Below, in pieces: positions 1 through 7,904 of a DNA stretch of 64,000 nucleotides (position 1 is the first letter of the stretch; every line of letters starts with the position of its first letter). The DNA comes from FLUQ01 sp031551515 (GTDB taxonomy: Bacteria > Desulfobacterota > Desulfovibrionia > Desulfovibrionales > Desulfovibrionaceae): positions 13,009-77,008 of the forward strand of contig JAVBNL010000004.1 of NCBI GenBank assembly GCA_031551515.1. The letters run 5' to 3'. The notes under the pieces are model-generated. The model did not search any database and was not told where the DNA came from. It was given only the letters and a program-made list of their open reading frames with translations. A program made the position numbers and the translations under genes.

Positions 1-196
1 GCCGTTCTTTTGCGGGGGCCGTTTTGGCAAGCGGCGCGGATCTGCCGGCCGGGCGAAAACGGTGCACGCTGCCGCAGGCGCGGCATTCCACTTTGGCGAC
101 GGCATCACCAAGCATGACCACAACCGTATGCCCCATAACGTCGTTACATTTGCCGCACAGGGCCTCTACCATCGAACCGACCGTCACCTTTTGCAT
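1..196 (-). CDS. Small zinc-ribbon-like protein, 3' end outside window
   Basis: The reading frame starts at the ATG at 194-196 and runs off the left edge, so about 65 residues are visible. The translation begins MQKVTVGSMVEAL and carries CGKC at about residues 14-17 and CRAC at about 39-42, a paired CxxC arrangement typical of small zinc ribbons. A basic, proline- and alanine-rich segment follows the second pair. I do not recognise the family. It lies downstream of the two Hsp20 genes on the same strand but is separated from them by a terminator-like hairpin, so it is probably a different transcript. Zinc binding is inferred from cysteine spacing only. Confidence 0.55.
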   Translation of the reverse strand, partial: MQKVTVGSMVEALCGKCNDVMGHTVVVMLGDAVAKVECRACGSVHRFRPAGRSAPLAKTAPAKER

Positions 197-205
197 ATGC
201 ACCTC

Positions 206-232
206 AAAAAAAAGGCCGCCGGAGCGGCGGCC
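206..232 (-). terminator. Intrinsic terminator of the hsp20 pair
   Basis: On the minus strand an 8-bp G+C-rich stem (GGCCGCCG paired with CGGCGGCC, three-base loop) is followed by a run of eight T. It sits about 28 bases after the stop of the second Hsp20 gene. Confidence 0.75.
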
Positions 233-259
233 CGAGTCAAACCGGCGCGCCGCGCCGGG

Positions 260-625
260 CTATTCAGTCTTGATCTCAATACGCCGGGGCTTCATGGTTT
301 CAGCCTTGGGCAAAAAGAGGTCAAGGACGCCATCTTTGATCGTGGCCTTGATGCGCTCACGATCAACCATATCGGAAAGAGTAAAGACCCGCTCATAGAT
401 CTGGGCTTCAAACTCGGCCCGCATGCAGTGCTCTTGCTCTTGTCTTGAGGGAGCATATTCGCTCTCTCCCCTTATGGTCAATTCATTTTGCTCAAGATTG
501 ATGGAAAGCGATTCCGGCGCGACGCCGGGCAGGTCCATAAAGATATGAAAACCGTCCGTGTTTTCCAGAATGTCGGTGGAAGGCATGGTGGTTACGGCTT
601 GTCTGGTAGTGGTCATGGTGGTCAT
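260..625 (-). CDS. Hsp20/alpha-crystallin small heat shock protein (second of pair)
   Basis: 121 residues, a usual size for a bacterial small heat shock protein, an ATP-independent holdase that keeps unfolding proteins soluble. The alpha-crystallin domain spans about residues 20-118: a DLPGV segment near residue 31, a beta-rich middle and a final IKDGVL(D/T)LFLPK stretch matching the family's GVL...P signature. A GGAGG Shine-Dalgarno precedes the ATG by five bases. It follows the other Hsp20 gene by 15 bases, so the two are co-transcribed. The paralogues differ clearly in sequence, as in IbpA/IbpB-like pairs that form mixed oligomers; partnership is inference. Confidence 0.9.
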   Translation of the reverse strand: MTTMTTTRQAVTTMPSTDILENTDGFHIFMDLPGVAPESLSINLEQNELTIRGESEYAPSRQEQEHCMRAEFEAQIYERVFTLSDMVDRERIKATIKDGVLDLFLPKAETMKPRRIEIKTE

Positions 626-640
626 AGTATCCTCCAGTAC

Positions 641-1045
641 TTACTCGATGCTGATGCGGCGCGGCTTCACGTCTTCCGTCTTGGGCAAGGTGACGCGCAA
701 GATGCCGTTGGCGCTCTTCGCGCTGACCCTGTCACGCGCGACGGGGACGTTCAGGTTGATGATGCGCTGAAAGGTCCCGCCGGTTCGTTCCTGACGAAAG
801 TAACGGCCCTCGGGCGATTTACGCTCGCCTTTGATGACCAGGCTGCGCGCGGTCAGCGTGAGATCCACATCCTCTGCCGCGATGCCGGGCATGCAGGCGT
901 CGACAATGTAGCTGTCTTCGTTTTCGTACACGTTGATCAGCGGGTACATGGATCTGCGTTGCAGCATGCTGGAGTTGCGAAACATCTCGAAAATGCGGTC
1001 CATGTCCTTGGGCATATCATACAAGCTGTTGAAATCGATAACCAT
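641..1045 (-). CDS. Hsp20/alpha-crystallin small heat shock protein (first of pair)
   Basis: 134 residues. After an N-terminal tail with a DRIFEMFRN segment (this region drives oligomerisation in the family) comes the alpha-crystallin domain: NVYENEDSYIV, then ACMPGI near residue 53, then ANGILRVTLPK near residue 113 with the family GIL motif. It ends close to an I-x-I/E tail (RRISIE), the C-terminal anchor motif of the family. The Shine-Dalgarno GAGGAGG lies eight bases before the ATG. It is first in a two-gene transcription unit. Confidence 0.9.
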   Translation of the reverse strand: MVIDFNSLYDMPKDMDRIFEMFRNSSMLQRRSMYPLINVYENEDSYIVDACMPGIAAEDVDLTLTARSLVIKGERKSPEGRYFRQERTGGTFQRIINLNVPVARDRVSAKSANGILRVTLPKTEDVKPRRISIE

Positions 1046-1122
1046 AACGGTTCCTCCTCAGTATGCTTGCTTATCCTGAAACCCGCGCGGCCGTCCGCGC
1101 GAACGGGGGTCAGGTCTCTGGA

Positions 1123-1154
1123 TATATAGATAATCCGGTCGATCGGGCTGTCAA
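1123..1154 (-). promoter_or_regulatory. Candidate promoter of the hsp20 pair
   Basis: On the minus strand a perfect TTGACA box (1149-1154) is followed after 16 bases by TATCTA, or after 20 bases by TATATA (1123-1128). Spacing is ambiguous, and no good sigma-32 or CIRCE element was found. It lies about 80-105 bases upstream of the first hsp20 start. Confidence 0.45.
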
Positions 1155-1225
1155 GAATAGCTTTACGCTCTACAGGCAACATCGTACACTGCATAGCTGA
1201 AAATCGGGGTTCCTATGTTGCTTGA

Positions 1226-1628
1226 TGTAGTTTTGGCGGTGTCGCCGTTCTTTTTACGGACAACCCCACGCCGGTGCATATCATTCCCGGCCAGCCGGAA
1301 TTTTTGCGGTTTTTCGCGCAGCCGTGCTTGTGGCTGTTTCTCTCGACGCTGGCGTGCGTGCCTTTATTAAAAACCGGCCGCCACTTCATGCGTAACAGCC
1401 TGCGCAAATGGCTGTCCCGCATGATACGGCCTTTTCTGGCCGCGGGATTTATTTTTCCATCGCCTGTGCCTTTAACCACTCCGGCAAGAACGGCGCATGG
1501 AAATTGACACATGCGGACAACAACATGATCGCCGCGCTGGCTTCGGCCGCGGCCATTGACAGTTTCGGCACGGAAAACGCCATTTTCAGAGTGTTCCTCG
1601 GCCTGAGCGCCATGGTCACCCTCACTCT
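1226..1628 (+). pseudogene. Remnant resembling an L-lactate permease (LctP family)
   Basis: No intact gene exists here, but a protein-like sequence can be read across two frames. Frame one has VHIIPGQPEF (from about 1274), then LWLFLSTLACVPLL and RPFLAAGFIF; near 1445-1455 the reading shifts one frame and continues as SIACAFNHSGKNGAW, NNMIAALA and FLGL-SAMVT. Hydrophobic helices, the NHSG motif and the FLGL...MVT ending resemble the central and late part of LctP-type lactate permeases, where a G-S-(E/D)-T-S motif would follow. The 5' part is closed by a stop at 1223 and the C-terminus is missing. Family assignment is from memory of the family and is tentative; the frame break is seen directly. 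Confidence 0.45.
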
Positions 1629-1670
1629 TTCTTTTGTTCGCGTGATTTTTGTTTTTTTGTTGGAGGCAGT

Positions 1671-2411
1671 ATGAACCCGACCCTTTCTCTGCTTGAAAGC
1701 CACAGAAGCAGCCGCTCGTACACCACGGAACCCGTTTCCGACGAGATCCTTGATGCGGTCATCAGCGCCGGGCACCGCGCGCCCACATCCAGCAACGGAC
1801 AGCATGTTTCCGTGGTTGTGGTGCGCGACGCGCGACAGCGCGCCCGCATAGCGGAACTGACCGGCAACCAGCCCTGGGTGGCAAAGGCCCCGGTGTTTCT
1901 GGCCCTGGTGCTGGATATGCACAAGCTGAACGCGGCTGTCACCGCCGCCGGGCGGACTTTAAGCGCGCAGAACCATGTGGAAGGCCTGATCATGGGCTGC
2001 CTTGACTGCGGCATCGCTCTCGAAGCCATGGCGCTGGCTGCGCGCGCCCAGGGGCTGGGCATGGTGCCCATCGGCGGCATACGCAACAACCCGCAGGAAA
2101 TGATTGACCTGCTCGGCCTGCCGCCGCTTTGTTTCGCACCGGTGGGGCTTGCGTTGGGCCATGTGAAGCGCGAGGCCGCGCAGCGTCCGCGCTTGCCTCT
2201 TTCCACCTTCCGGCATGACGAGATGTATGACCCCACACGCATCGCCGGGGCGGTGGCGGGCTATGACGAAACGCTGCTGGCGTTCTGGAAAGAGCAGGGA
2301 AGGGCGGAAGGGCTCAGCTGGTCGGCGGCCATGGCCCCGCGTTTTGACCATAACGAGAGGCCGAAACTGCGGCCGGTCATGACAAAACAGGGAATGAAGT
2401 TTGAGGATTGA
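1671..2411 (+). CDS. NfsA/Frp-type FMN nitroreductase
   Basis: 246 residues, the size of oxygen-insensitive nitroreductase/flavin reductase proteins, which use NAD(P)H and FMN for two-electron reduction of nitro compounds or quinones. The N-terminal motif HRSSRSYTTEPV (residues 11-22) is the FMN-phosphate-binding start of the fold; APTSSNGQ (37-44) and the later GLGMVPIGGIRN block are further FMN and substrate contacts. A GGAGG precedes the ATG by five bases. It ends at the exact base before the convergent truA stop codon. The physiological substrate cannot be read from sequence. Confidence 0.85.
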   Translation: MNPTLSLLESHRSSRSYTTEPVSDEILDAVISAGHRAPTSSNGQHVSVVVVRDARQRARIAELTGNQPWVAKAPVFLALVLDMHKLNAAVTAAGRTLSAQNHVEGLIMGCLDCGIALEAMALAARAQGLGMVPIGGIRNNPQEMIDLLGLPPLCFAPVGLALGHVKREAAQRPRLPLSTFRHDEMYDPTRIAGAVAGYDETLLAFWKEQGRAEGLSWSAAMAPRFDHNERPKLRPVMTKQGMKFED

Positions 2412-3191
2412 TCAATAATCCACGCGCATCAGGGCCAGGCCTTCGGCCGGGGCCGTGGGGCTGGGCAGGGCGGCGCGGTCTTTGGCGGCGAGAATGCCGG
2501 GCACGGCGTCTGCCGTGATTTTGCCGTTACCCACCTGGACCAGAAGGCCCATCAGGTTGCGCACCATCTGTTTCAAAAAACCGTCGCCATAGAAAAACCA
2601 GGTGGTCACGGGCCACTCGGGCGGGCAGAGAAAATTTGCCGCGCGGCCTTCTTCTTCGGTTATGGATATGAGCGTGCGCACGGTCGTTTTTTCCGGGTCC
2701 GTTCCCGCGTTGCGAAAGGATGCGAAATCATGTCTGCCTTGCAGCAGGGCGGCCGCTTCGCGCATGGCGGCGCGGTTTAACACCGGCACGGGCCAGACAA
2801 AACCGCGCAGCCGGGGGGAAATGGCGGAACGCTCCATCAGCAGGGTATAGGCGTACAGCTTAGCCTTGGCGCTTTTGCGGGCGTGAAAGTCGGAAGAAAC
2901 CGGCGTTGCGGCAAGCACCCTGATGTCGCGGGGCAGATGGGCGTTGAACGCACGAACCCAATCCTGCACGCGGGCCGCTTCCGGTACGTCCAGGTGCGCG
3001 ACCTGCCCTTCCGCATGCACGCCGGAATCAGTGCGGCCCGCTCCGTGCACCCGGATGGGGCGCCCGGCGATGCGCGCGGCAACGGCCTCCAGCTCGCCCT
3101 GTACCGTGCTTTGGCGCAAATCCGGAGCTTGCAGCTGCCACCCGGCGTAGCGCTCGCCGCTATAGGCCAGAGTCAGTTTCAGCCTGATCAT
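2412..3191 (-). CDS. truA: tRNA pseudouridine(38-40) synthase TruA
   Basis: 259 residues from the ATG at 3189-3191, which has a GGAAAG ribosome site; an upstream TTG gives five extra residues and is less likely. The enzyme isomerises uridines 38-40 in the anticodon arm of many tRNAs. The catalytic aspartate lies in the hallmark GAGRTDSGVHA block (Asp55). YSGERYAGWQ at the N-terminus and the RNAFxxHLP-like block are also characteristic. It converges on the nitroreductase with no gap between stop codons. Confidence 0.95.
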   Translation of the reverse strand: MIRLKLTLAYSGERYAGWQLQAPDLRQSTVQGELEAVAARIAGRPIRVHGAGRTDSGVHAEGQVAHLDVPEAARVQDWVRAFNAHLPRDIRVLAATPVSSDFHARKSAKAKLYAYTLLMERSAISPRLRGFVWPVPVLNRAAMREAAALLQGRHDFASFRNAGTDPEKTTVRTLISITEEEGRAANFLCPPEWPVTTWFFYGDGFLKQMVRNLMGLLVQVGNGKITADAVPGILAAKDRAALPSPTAPAEGLALMRVDY

Positions 3192-3326
3192 GCCACTACT
3201 TTCCAATACGTGCCTCTTTCGCGCGTTTCGCTTCTTTCGTGCGTCTTTTGCTTACACAGGTCCTGCCCAAAAGTCGAATGAGCATACAACCGTCTTTCCT
3301 GACTCCCCCTAAATAGGCCGCTAACC

Positions 3327-3358
3327 AAAAAGTTCCGCCCGGTTCACGCCGGGCGGAC
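3327..3358 (-). terminator. Intrinsic terminator downstream of the motE-like gene
   Basis: On the minus strand a GTCCGCCCGG stem pairs with CCGGGCGGAAC and is followed by five T. It closes the fliJ-motE transcript. Confidence 0.65.
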
Positions 3359-3369
3359 TATTGCGTGGT

Positions 3370-3419
3370 CAAGGGGGCTCAGCCCCCTTGCGGGGGGTGC
3401 GGGGGACAGCGTCCCCCGC
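3370..3419. repeat. Paired G/C palindromes of a REP-like element
   Basis: Two strong palindromes lie side by side: CAAGGGGGCTCAGCCCCCTTG (3370-3390, 21 bases; arms given as CAAGGGGGCT/AGCCCCCTTG) and GCGGGGGAC/GTCCCCCGC (3399-3419). The first core recurs at 27411-27428 inside the glpA-glpB fusion, so this is a dispersed repeat and not only a local terminator. The rest of 3192-3422 shows no gene. Confidence 0.6.
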
Positions 3420-3422
3420 CTG

Positions 3423-4109
3423 CTATTCGAAAGGCAGCTGCATGCGGGCCAGCGATTCCGACAGACGGGCCGCTTTGGGCGCTTTGACAAAGGTCAGGAT
3501 TTCTCCGGCCTGGCGGCCGCGCATGCCCGACAGAACTTTGACGGCGATTTTTTCGTCCAGGGTTTCGAGCACTTCGGCAGCCTGTTTGGCTTTCATGTTA
3601 GAGAGCACGTCAACCAGGTGGCGGTACTTGGCGCTTTTGACCTCTTCCGCTTCCTTGAGCATCATTTGCAGACGCGATTCCAGCAGTTGCAGGCGCTCCA
3701 GGCGAGAATCCAGCTCTTTTTCAAGAGTGCGCAGGTCTTGTTCTTTGCGGGCGATTTCTTCCTGGCGGCGTTGCAGCCCTTCTCTGGAAAGGTCGGTTTG
3801 CCCGGCCGCGGGCTGTTGATTTGCGGGGTCGCTTGCCGGGGCCGCCTGGGCGGTGGCGGGGCTGAGAAGATATCTGCCGGAATTCGCGGCAGGACGGGGT
3901 TCCGCAACTTTTACCGCGGGCTGGGCCTGCGGGGTGGTGGCCGCCTGGGCGACGGGGCGGGCCGCTTCGCGTTTGGCATCCAGCGTGGACCAGATCGGTT
4001 CCGCAAGCATGGTGCCCAGCAGGCAGAGCTTGAGCAACACGGCGCAGGCCAGGTAGCGGCAGAGCCTAGAGGGTCGAAGGGACGAAGCGGATCGTTGCGA
4101 TGTCGTCAT
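3423..4109 (-). CDS. MotE-like MgtE_N-domain protein, flagellar operon
   Basis: About 228 residues if translation begins at the ATG at 4107-4109, overlapping the end of fliJ by 44 bases; no clear ribosome site decides the start. The protein has one N-terminal membrane segment (CRYLACAVLLKLCLLGTMLA), an alanine/proline-rich linker, a strong charged coiled coil (about residues 110-165), and a C-terminal helical domain (about 165-225, DVLSNMKAKQAAEVLETLDE...) like the MgtE N-domain/FliG repeat found in MotE, the partner of the stator protein MotB in epsilon- and deltaproteobacteria. Position next to fliJ supports a flagellar role. Function is inferred from domain shape and context. Confidence 0.65.
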   Translation of the reverse strand: MTTSQRSASSLRPSRLCRYLACAVLLKLCLLGTMLAEPIWSTLDAKREAARPVAQAATTPQAQPAVKVAEPRPAANSGRYLLSPATAQAAPASDPANQQPAAGQTDLSREGLQRRQEEIARKEQDLRTLEKELDSRLERLQLLESRLQMMLKEAEEVKSAKYRHLVDVLSNMKAKQAAEVLETLDEKIAVKVLSGMRGRQAGEILTFVKAPKAARLSESLARMQLPFE

Positions 4110-4506
4110 AGCTTTTTTGGTCCCGGTATGTTTCTGTCTGCGCATGGCGTTTCGCCTGGCGGTCCTTGAGTTTTTCCAGCAGCTTCTTGTCTTGCGAGCG
4201 TTGGGTCAGGGCCTGGCGGCAGCGGTCCATTTCTTCTTCAAGAACGATGAGGTCAATCCTGGCCTGCTCCAGATCCTGCGTCAAACCGGCTATGTACCCG
4301 GTGATCAGCCAGCGTTCTTCCGCCGGCAGCGTTGCCGCGGAGGCGAGTTTAACGCGCTGTTCGGCCAGGGCGGCGACGCACTCGTCGCGTTCCCGCCGCC
4401 GCTTGTCGCGGGCGGCGCGGGCTTCGGCCAGAGCCAGCATGGCTTGTTCTTCAAGCTGCTGGCGGTAGCGCAGAACCTGTTCCAGTGAAAAATGAAATGG
4501 GGCCAT
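4066..4506 (-). CDS. fliJ: Flagellar export protein FliJ
   Basis: 146 residues from the ATG at 4504-4506, chosen because GGAAGG lies just upstream; a longer frame adds eight unlikely residues. The protein is almost entirely coiled coil, starting FHFSLEQVLRYRQQLEE, the typical FliJ opening (L-x-x-VL-x-x-R). In the family FliJ is a soluble component of the flagellar type III export gate, bridging the FliI ATPase ring and FlhA. FliI, which usually lies beside it, is not in the window, so this is a detached flagellar island with the MotE-like gene downstream. Confidence 0.8.
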   Translation of the reverse strand: MAPFHFSLEQVLRYRQQLEEQAMLALAEARAARDKRRRERDECVAALAEQRVKLASAATLPAEERWLITGYIAGLTQDLEQARIDLIVLEEEMDRCRQALTQRSQDKKLLEKLKDRQAKRHAQTETYRDQKSYDDIATIRFVPSTL

Positions 4507-4574
4507 ATTTCCTTCCGCCGGCGCCGTCATAATCTCGCCGGTCAGGAGGGGAATAGCAAAGAGCGGGCCAAAGC

Positions 4575-4604
4575 AAAAAGCCGGAGGCTAGCCCCCGGCT
4601 TTTT
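4575..4604 (-). terminator. Terminator of the terC-like gene
   Basis: A 10-bp stem AAAAAGCCGG/CCGGCTTTTT with inner pairs forms a symmetric hairpin flanked by T runs on both strands, right after the TerC-like stop at 4609. Confidence 0.8.
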
Positions 4605-4608
4605 GCCG

Positions 4609-5550
4609 TCAATCTTTCGGTGCGGGGTACAGAACGGAACCGACAACCCCGGCGATAAGCAGGCCCAGCACGATGGCCAGGCTGACCAGCGGCGGCACAT
4701 GGATGATGTTTACGACATCCAGCAGCATTTTGATGCCGATGAAGGCCAGAACCGCGATGACCGATTTTTCCAGGTGGCACAAAAAGCGGTTGGCCGCGGC
4801 CAGCAGAAAGTAGAGCGAGCGCAGGCCCAGAATGGCGAAAATGTTCGAGGTATACACCAGGAAGGGGTCGCGGGTGATGGCGATAACGGCGGGCACGCTG
4901 TCAAAAGCGAACATCACGTCGGCGATCTCGATGACCACCAGGCAGAGAAAGAGCGGCGTGCAGTGCAGCAGGCCGTTGATCTTGACGAAAAAGTTGTGCC
5001 CGACGAGCTGCGGGTGCACCAGAAAAAACTTGCGGGTCAGGCGCACGCTCCAGTGGTCGCTGTAGTCGGTGATGACCTTGCACTCTTCTTTGCTGTTCTG
5101 CCACATTTTCCAGGCGGACCACAGTACGAAGAGCCCGAAGGCGGTCAGCGCCCATTTGCCGAACAGCAGTAAAAACGAGGTACCCGCGGCCACAAAAATG
5201 ACGCGCATGATCAGCGCGCCGAGAATGCCGTAATACAGCACCCGGTGCTGCAATTCGTCGCGGATGGAAAAGGAGGAGAAAATGGCGATGAAGACGAAAA
5301 GGTTGTCCACGGACAGGGATTTTTCAAGGAAATACCCGGCCAGAAAGAGCGAGCTGTCTTCCACGCCGTGGGTCGCGCCCACATACCAGGCGAACCCTAG
5401 TGAAAGGGCTACCCAAAAAATGCTCCACAGCGCCGCGTCGCGCATGGAGATGGCTTTGTCGGATTTGTGCGCATAAAGGTCGACAATCAGCGCGACGACG
5501 ACGAGAGCGCTGAAAGCCAGCACGTTCCACCAGGAATAATGGCCGATCAT
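4609..5550 (-). CDS. TerC/Alx-family integral membrane protein
   Basis: 313 residues with about eight to nine hydrophobic helices. Family features are the acidic intramembrane motifs: SLSVDNLFVF (near residues 82-91) and DVMFAFDSVPAVIAI (near 210-224), which carry the conserved aspartates of TerC proteins. The long hydrophilic loop between them (KEECKVITDYSDH...) matches the Alx/YkoY branch. Family members act in Mn2+ efflux or in metal loading of exported proteins. AGGA lies six bases before the ATG. I looked for a manganese (yybP-ykoY) riboswitch in the 160-base leader and saw no convincing one. Confidence 0.85.
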   Translation of the reverse strand: MIGHYSWWNVLAFSALVVVALIVDLYAHKSDKAISMRDAALWSIFWVALSLGFAWYVGATHGVEDSSLFLAGYFLEKSLSVDNLFVFIAIFSSFSIRDELQHRVLYYGILGALIMRVIFVAAGTSFLLLFGKWALTAFGLFVLWSAWKMWQNSKEECKVITDYSDHWSVRLTRKFFLVHPQLVGHNFFVKINGLLHCTPLFLCLVVIEIADVMFAFDSVPAVIAITRDPFLVYTSNIFAILGLRSLYFLLAAANRFLCHLEKSVIAVLAFIGIKMLLDVVNIIHVPPLVSLAIVLGLLIAGVVGSVLYPAPKD

Positions 5551-5711
5551 GTTGTTCCTGTTTTTTCAGTATACAAGGTTACGCAGAGGGTCCCCAGTTT
5601 AAACCATCCGCTCTCATATCAGATCCTGAATCCGAGGGCAAAAGATTTATCAACATATGCGCTTGCCCGTTATACCTATGCGTTTTCAAATAGTGCGGAA
5701 AGCAAGAAGGG

Positions 5712-6983
5712 TCATTCCGCCGTTTTTTTTCTGAATACGCCGTGCTCCAAAGCGATGACCGCGATGGTGCCCATGACGAACCCGTTGCCGATCACGGGAC
5801 GCAAAAATTCCGGAAAGCCGTTCAGTGCGGCGGGCGGGGCAAAGGAAATCAGCAGCCCGATCATCAGCGGCAGGCCCACGGTGGTGCCGCTGGTAAAGTC
5901 CGTGATGCCTTTATCGCGCACCAGCAGGGTCAGCCCGCTGGCAAGCTGCGTGGCCATCAGATACAGCAGAAGCGCGCCCATGACAGGCCCGGGGATGCAC
6001 GAGAGCAGCAGAACAAAGCGGGGAAAAAAGCCGCAGAGCGCCAGCGCGATGCCGGCGGGCACCAGCGTGTAGCGCGAAGCGCAGCCCGTGGCCGTGATCA
6101 GGCCAGCGCTGAGAGAAAAATCCACCGGCCCGATAACGCCCAACGCCCCGGCCGCCATGCCCGCGACCCCTTGCAGGCCCGCGCCCCGCCTGATGCGCCC
6201 ATCCATGCCGCCCGCTTCCAGCATATGCCCGACGGCTTCTATGGAGCCCAGCTCGTTGATGGTCAGGGCCAGAAAGCAAAAGAAAAAAGACAGGATGGCG
6301 CCGGGATGAAATTCGAGGGCGGTTATGAACAGCCGCATGCCTTCGTCCGTTGCCGAAAGAGCGGGCAGGGCCGGAAAGCCGAAGGCCAGAAAATGGGCGA
6401 GGCTCCCCGCGCCGACGCCGAGAAAGACGGTCAGGGATTTCCAGGCGCCGGGCAGGCGGGCGTTGCAGAGCACCAGCACGAAGACCATAACCAGGGCGAA
6501 GCAAAGATTGAAAGAAGCGTGCGGGAAATCTCCCAGCAGCAGGCGCAAAATGGTAGGGCTCAGGGTAAAGGCGATAAGCGCCAGAATGACCGCGACGATG
6601 CGCGGTGTGAAAAACACGCGCAGCTTTGAAAGAGCGCCGGTGGCGGCCGCAATGGCGAGCAGCGCCCCGCCGAGCAAAATGGCCGTGTACATGGCGTTGA
6701 TGCCCGCCGAAGCCGAGGCCACCAAGCCCACAAGCAAGGTGGATGCCGGGCCAACGACCAGGGGCAGGCGGTGGCCCCAAAGCACCTGCACCACGGTTAC
6801 GGCGCCGAGCAGCCAGAACAGCTTTTGCATGTAGGCCACCTGTTCCGCGAGAAGGCCGGGAAAATGCAGCCGGACCACGACCATGCCCATGATGATAAGG
6901 GACGGCAAGGTGGCGACCCACCATTGCAAGCCATACAGCAGCAGGGGCAGCAAGCCGGGTTTTTCATCCAGTCCGTATTTCAT
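5712..6983 (-). CDS. NCS2-family (uracil/xanthine) permease
   Basis: 423 residues from the ATG at 6981-6983, which has a GGAGG ribosome site; an in-frame extension upstream overlaps the next gene and is not real. It has 12-14 hydrophobic helices. Family marks are the GLQWWVATLPS start, VGPASTLLVGL (the first half-helix motif), and the NELGSIEAVGHM block near residue 250, where NCS2 proteins carry the substrate-binding acidic residue. NCS2 carriers import uracil or purines by proton symport. The specific base is not deducible. The gene begins 11 bases after the DMT transporter stops, suggesting one operon. Confidence 0.8.
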   Translation of the reverse strand: MKYGLDEKPGLLPLLLYGLQWWVATLPSLIIMGMVVVRLHFPGLLAEQVAYMQKLFWLLGAVTVVQVLWGHRLPLVVGPASTLLVGLVASASAGINAMYTAILLGGALLAIAAATGALSKLRVFFTPRIVAVILALIAFTLSPTILRLLLGDFPHASFNLCFALVMVFVLVLCNARLPGAWKSLTVFLGVGAGSLAHFLAFGFPALPALSATDEGMRLFITALEFHPGAILSFFFCFLALTINELGSIEAVGHMLEAGGMDGRIRRGAGLQGVAGMAAGALGVIGPVDFSLSAGLITATGCASRYTLVPAGIALALCGFFPRFVLLLSCIPGPVMGALLLYLMATQLASGLTLLVRDKGITDFTSGTTVGLPLMIGLLISFAPPAALNGFPEFLRPVIGNGFVMGTIAVIALEHGVFRKKTAE

Positions 6984-6994
6984 GCGGTCCTCCT

Positions 6995-7897
6995 TCAGCG
7001 CAGGAAGATCATGGCCGTGCCGGAAAAGGCGATCAGAGTGCCGATGATGGCTCTTGCCGTAGGGGGTTTGCGGTCCACGAAAGACGTCAGAAAAATAATC
7101 AGAACCGGTTGCAGTCCGATAAGAGTCGCCGCGATGCCCGTCTGCGTCAGCTGCATGGCGTAAGGGGCGAGGAAATTGCCCACCGTGCTGACGGAGCACC
7201 CCAGTATCATCAAGCGGACGATGCTCCACGATGTCCAGGCGCTGCGCAGAAATTCAAGCAATTTGCCGCGCAAGAGCGAGCCGCTCCAGATGAATATCCC
7301 GCCGAAGCCGATGCGCAAAAAGGCGGCCCAGGTGGGCTGAATGCCCAAAAGCAGAGCTTGTTTCAGCAGCAGGAAACCGGCGGCCAAAGCCAGGGCTGCG
7401 ATAAAGGCCAGCGTGACCCCCTGCCGGAATTGCCTCGGGCTGCAACCGGATGTGTCAGCACCTTTGAACCCCCCTTCCATCAAGACGAAAGCCACGCCGA
7501 AGCTGGCGGTGACGATGCCCGCCGCGCCCAGCAGGCCGACGGTTTCGCCCAGGAAAAAATACCCCAGTATGGCGGTAAGGCAGGCGGAAAGCGATTGCAC
7601 CAGCAGGGCAAGGCGCGGTCCGATCATGACCGCGGCGGTATACAGCAGCGGGTCGCTGATGGCAAACCCGGCGAGAGCGGAAACGGCCAGCAGCGTCAAT
7701 GCGCCGGGAGACCAGCTCGTATCGACGCCCATAATCAGGCAGACCGTGCCCATGGCGGCAAGAAACAGCGGGATGCGGGCCGCTGTAAGGGCGACCGCGC
7801 CTATCCTGCGCCCGATCATGGTGTGGACCTGGCAAGAGCCCGCCCAACTGGCCGCTGTGATCAGGGCCGCTATTTCACCCAGGCCAAAATAGGGCAT
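6995..7897 (-). CDS. DMT/EamA-family transporter
   Basis: 300 residues with ten predicted membrane helices in two homologous EamA halves (about 5-135 and 160-298). The ends of each half show the typical pattern (ILGYFFLGETVGLLGAAGI; GIAATLIGLQPVLIIFLTSF). Such proteins export metabolites or amino acids; no substrate can be assigned. GAGGA precedes the ATG. It lies seven bases after rarD and eleven before the NCS2 permease, so the three transporters probably form one unit. Confidence 0.8.
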   Translation of the reverse strand: MPYFGLGEIAALITAASWAGSCQVHTMIGRRIGAVALTAARIPLFLAAMGTVCLIMGVDTSWSPGALTLLAVSALAGFAISDPLLYTAAVMIGPRLALLVQSLSACLTAILGYFFLGETVGLLGAAGIVTASFGVAFVLMEGGFKGADTSGCSPRQFRQGVTLAFIAALALAAGFLLLKQALLLGIQPTWAAFLRIGFGGIFIWSGSLLRGKLLEFLRSAWTSWSIVRLMILGCSVSTVGNFLAPYAMQLTQTGIAATLIGLQPVLIIFLTSFVDRKPPTARAIIGTLIAFSGTAMIFLR

Positions 7898-7904
7898 GGC
7901 GTCC

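Noticed and set aside
5551..5711. yybP-ykoY manganese riboswitch before the TerC-like gene
   Set aside because: The leader lacks the conserved helix and loop sequences I would expect.
5748..6981. Long overlapping frames opposite the NCS2 permease
   Set aside because: They are rich in Arg, Gln, His and Ala with no motifs, as expected for antisense reading of GC-rich membrane genes.
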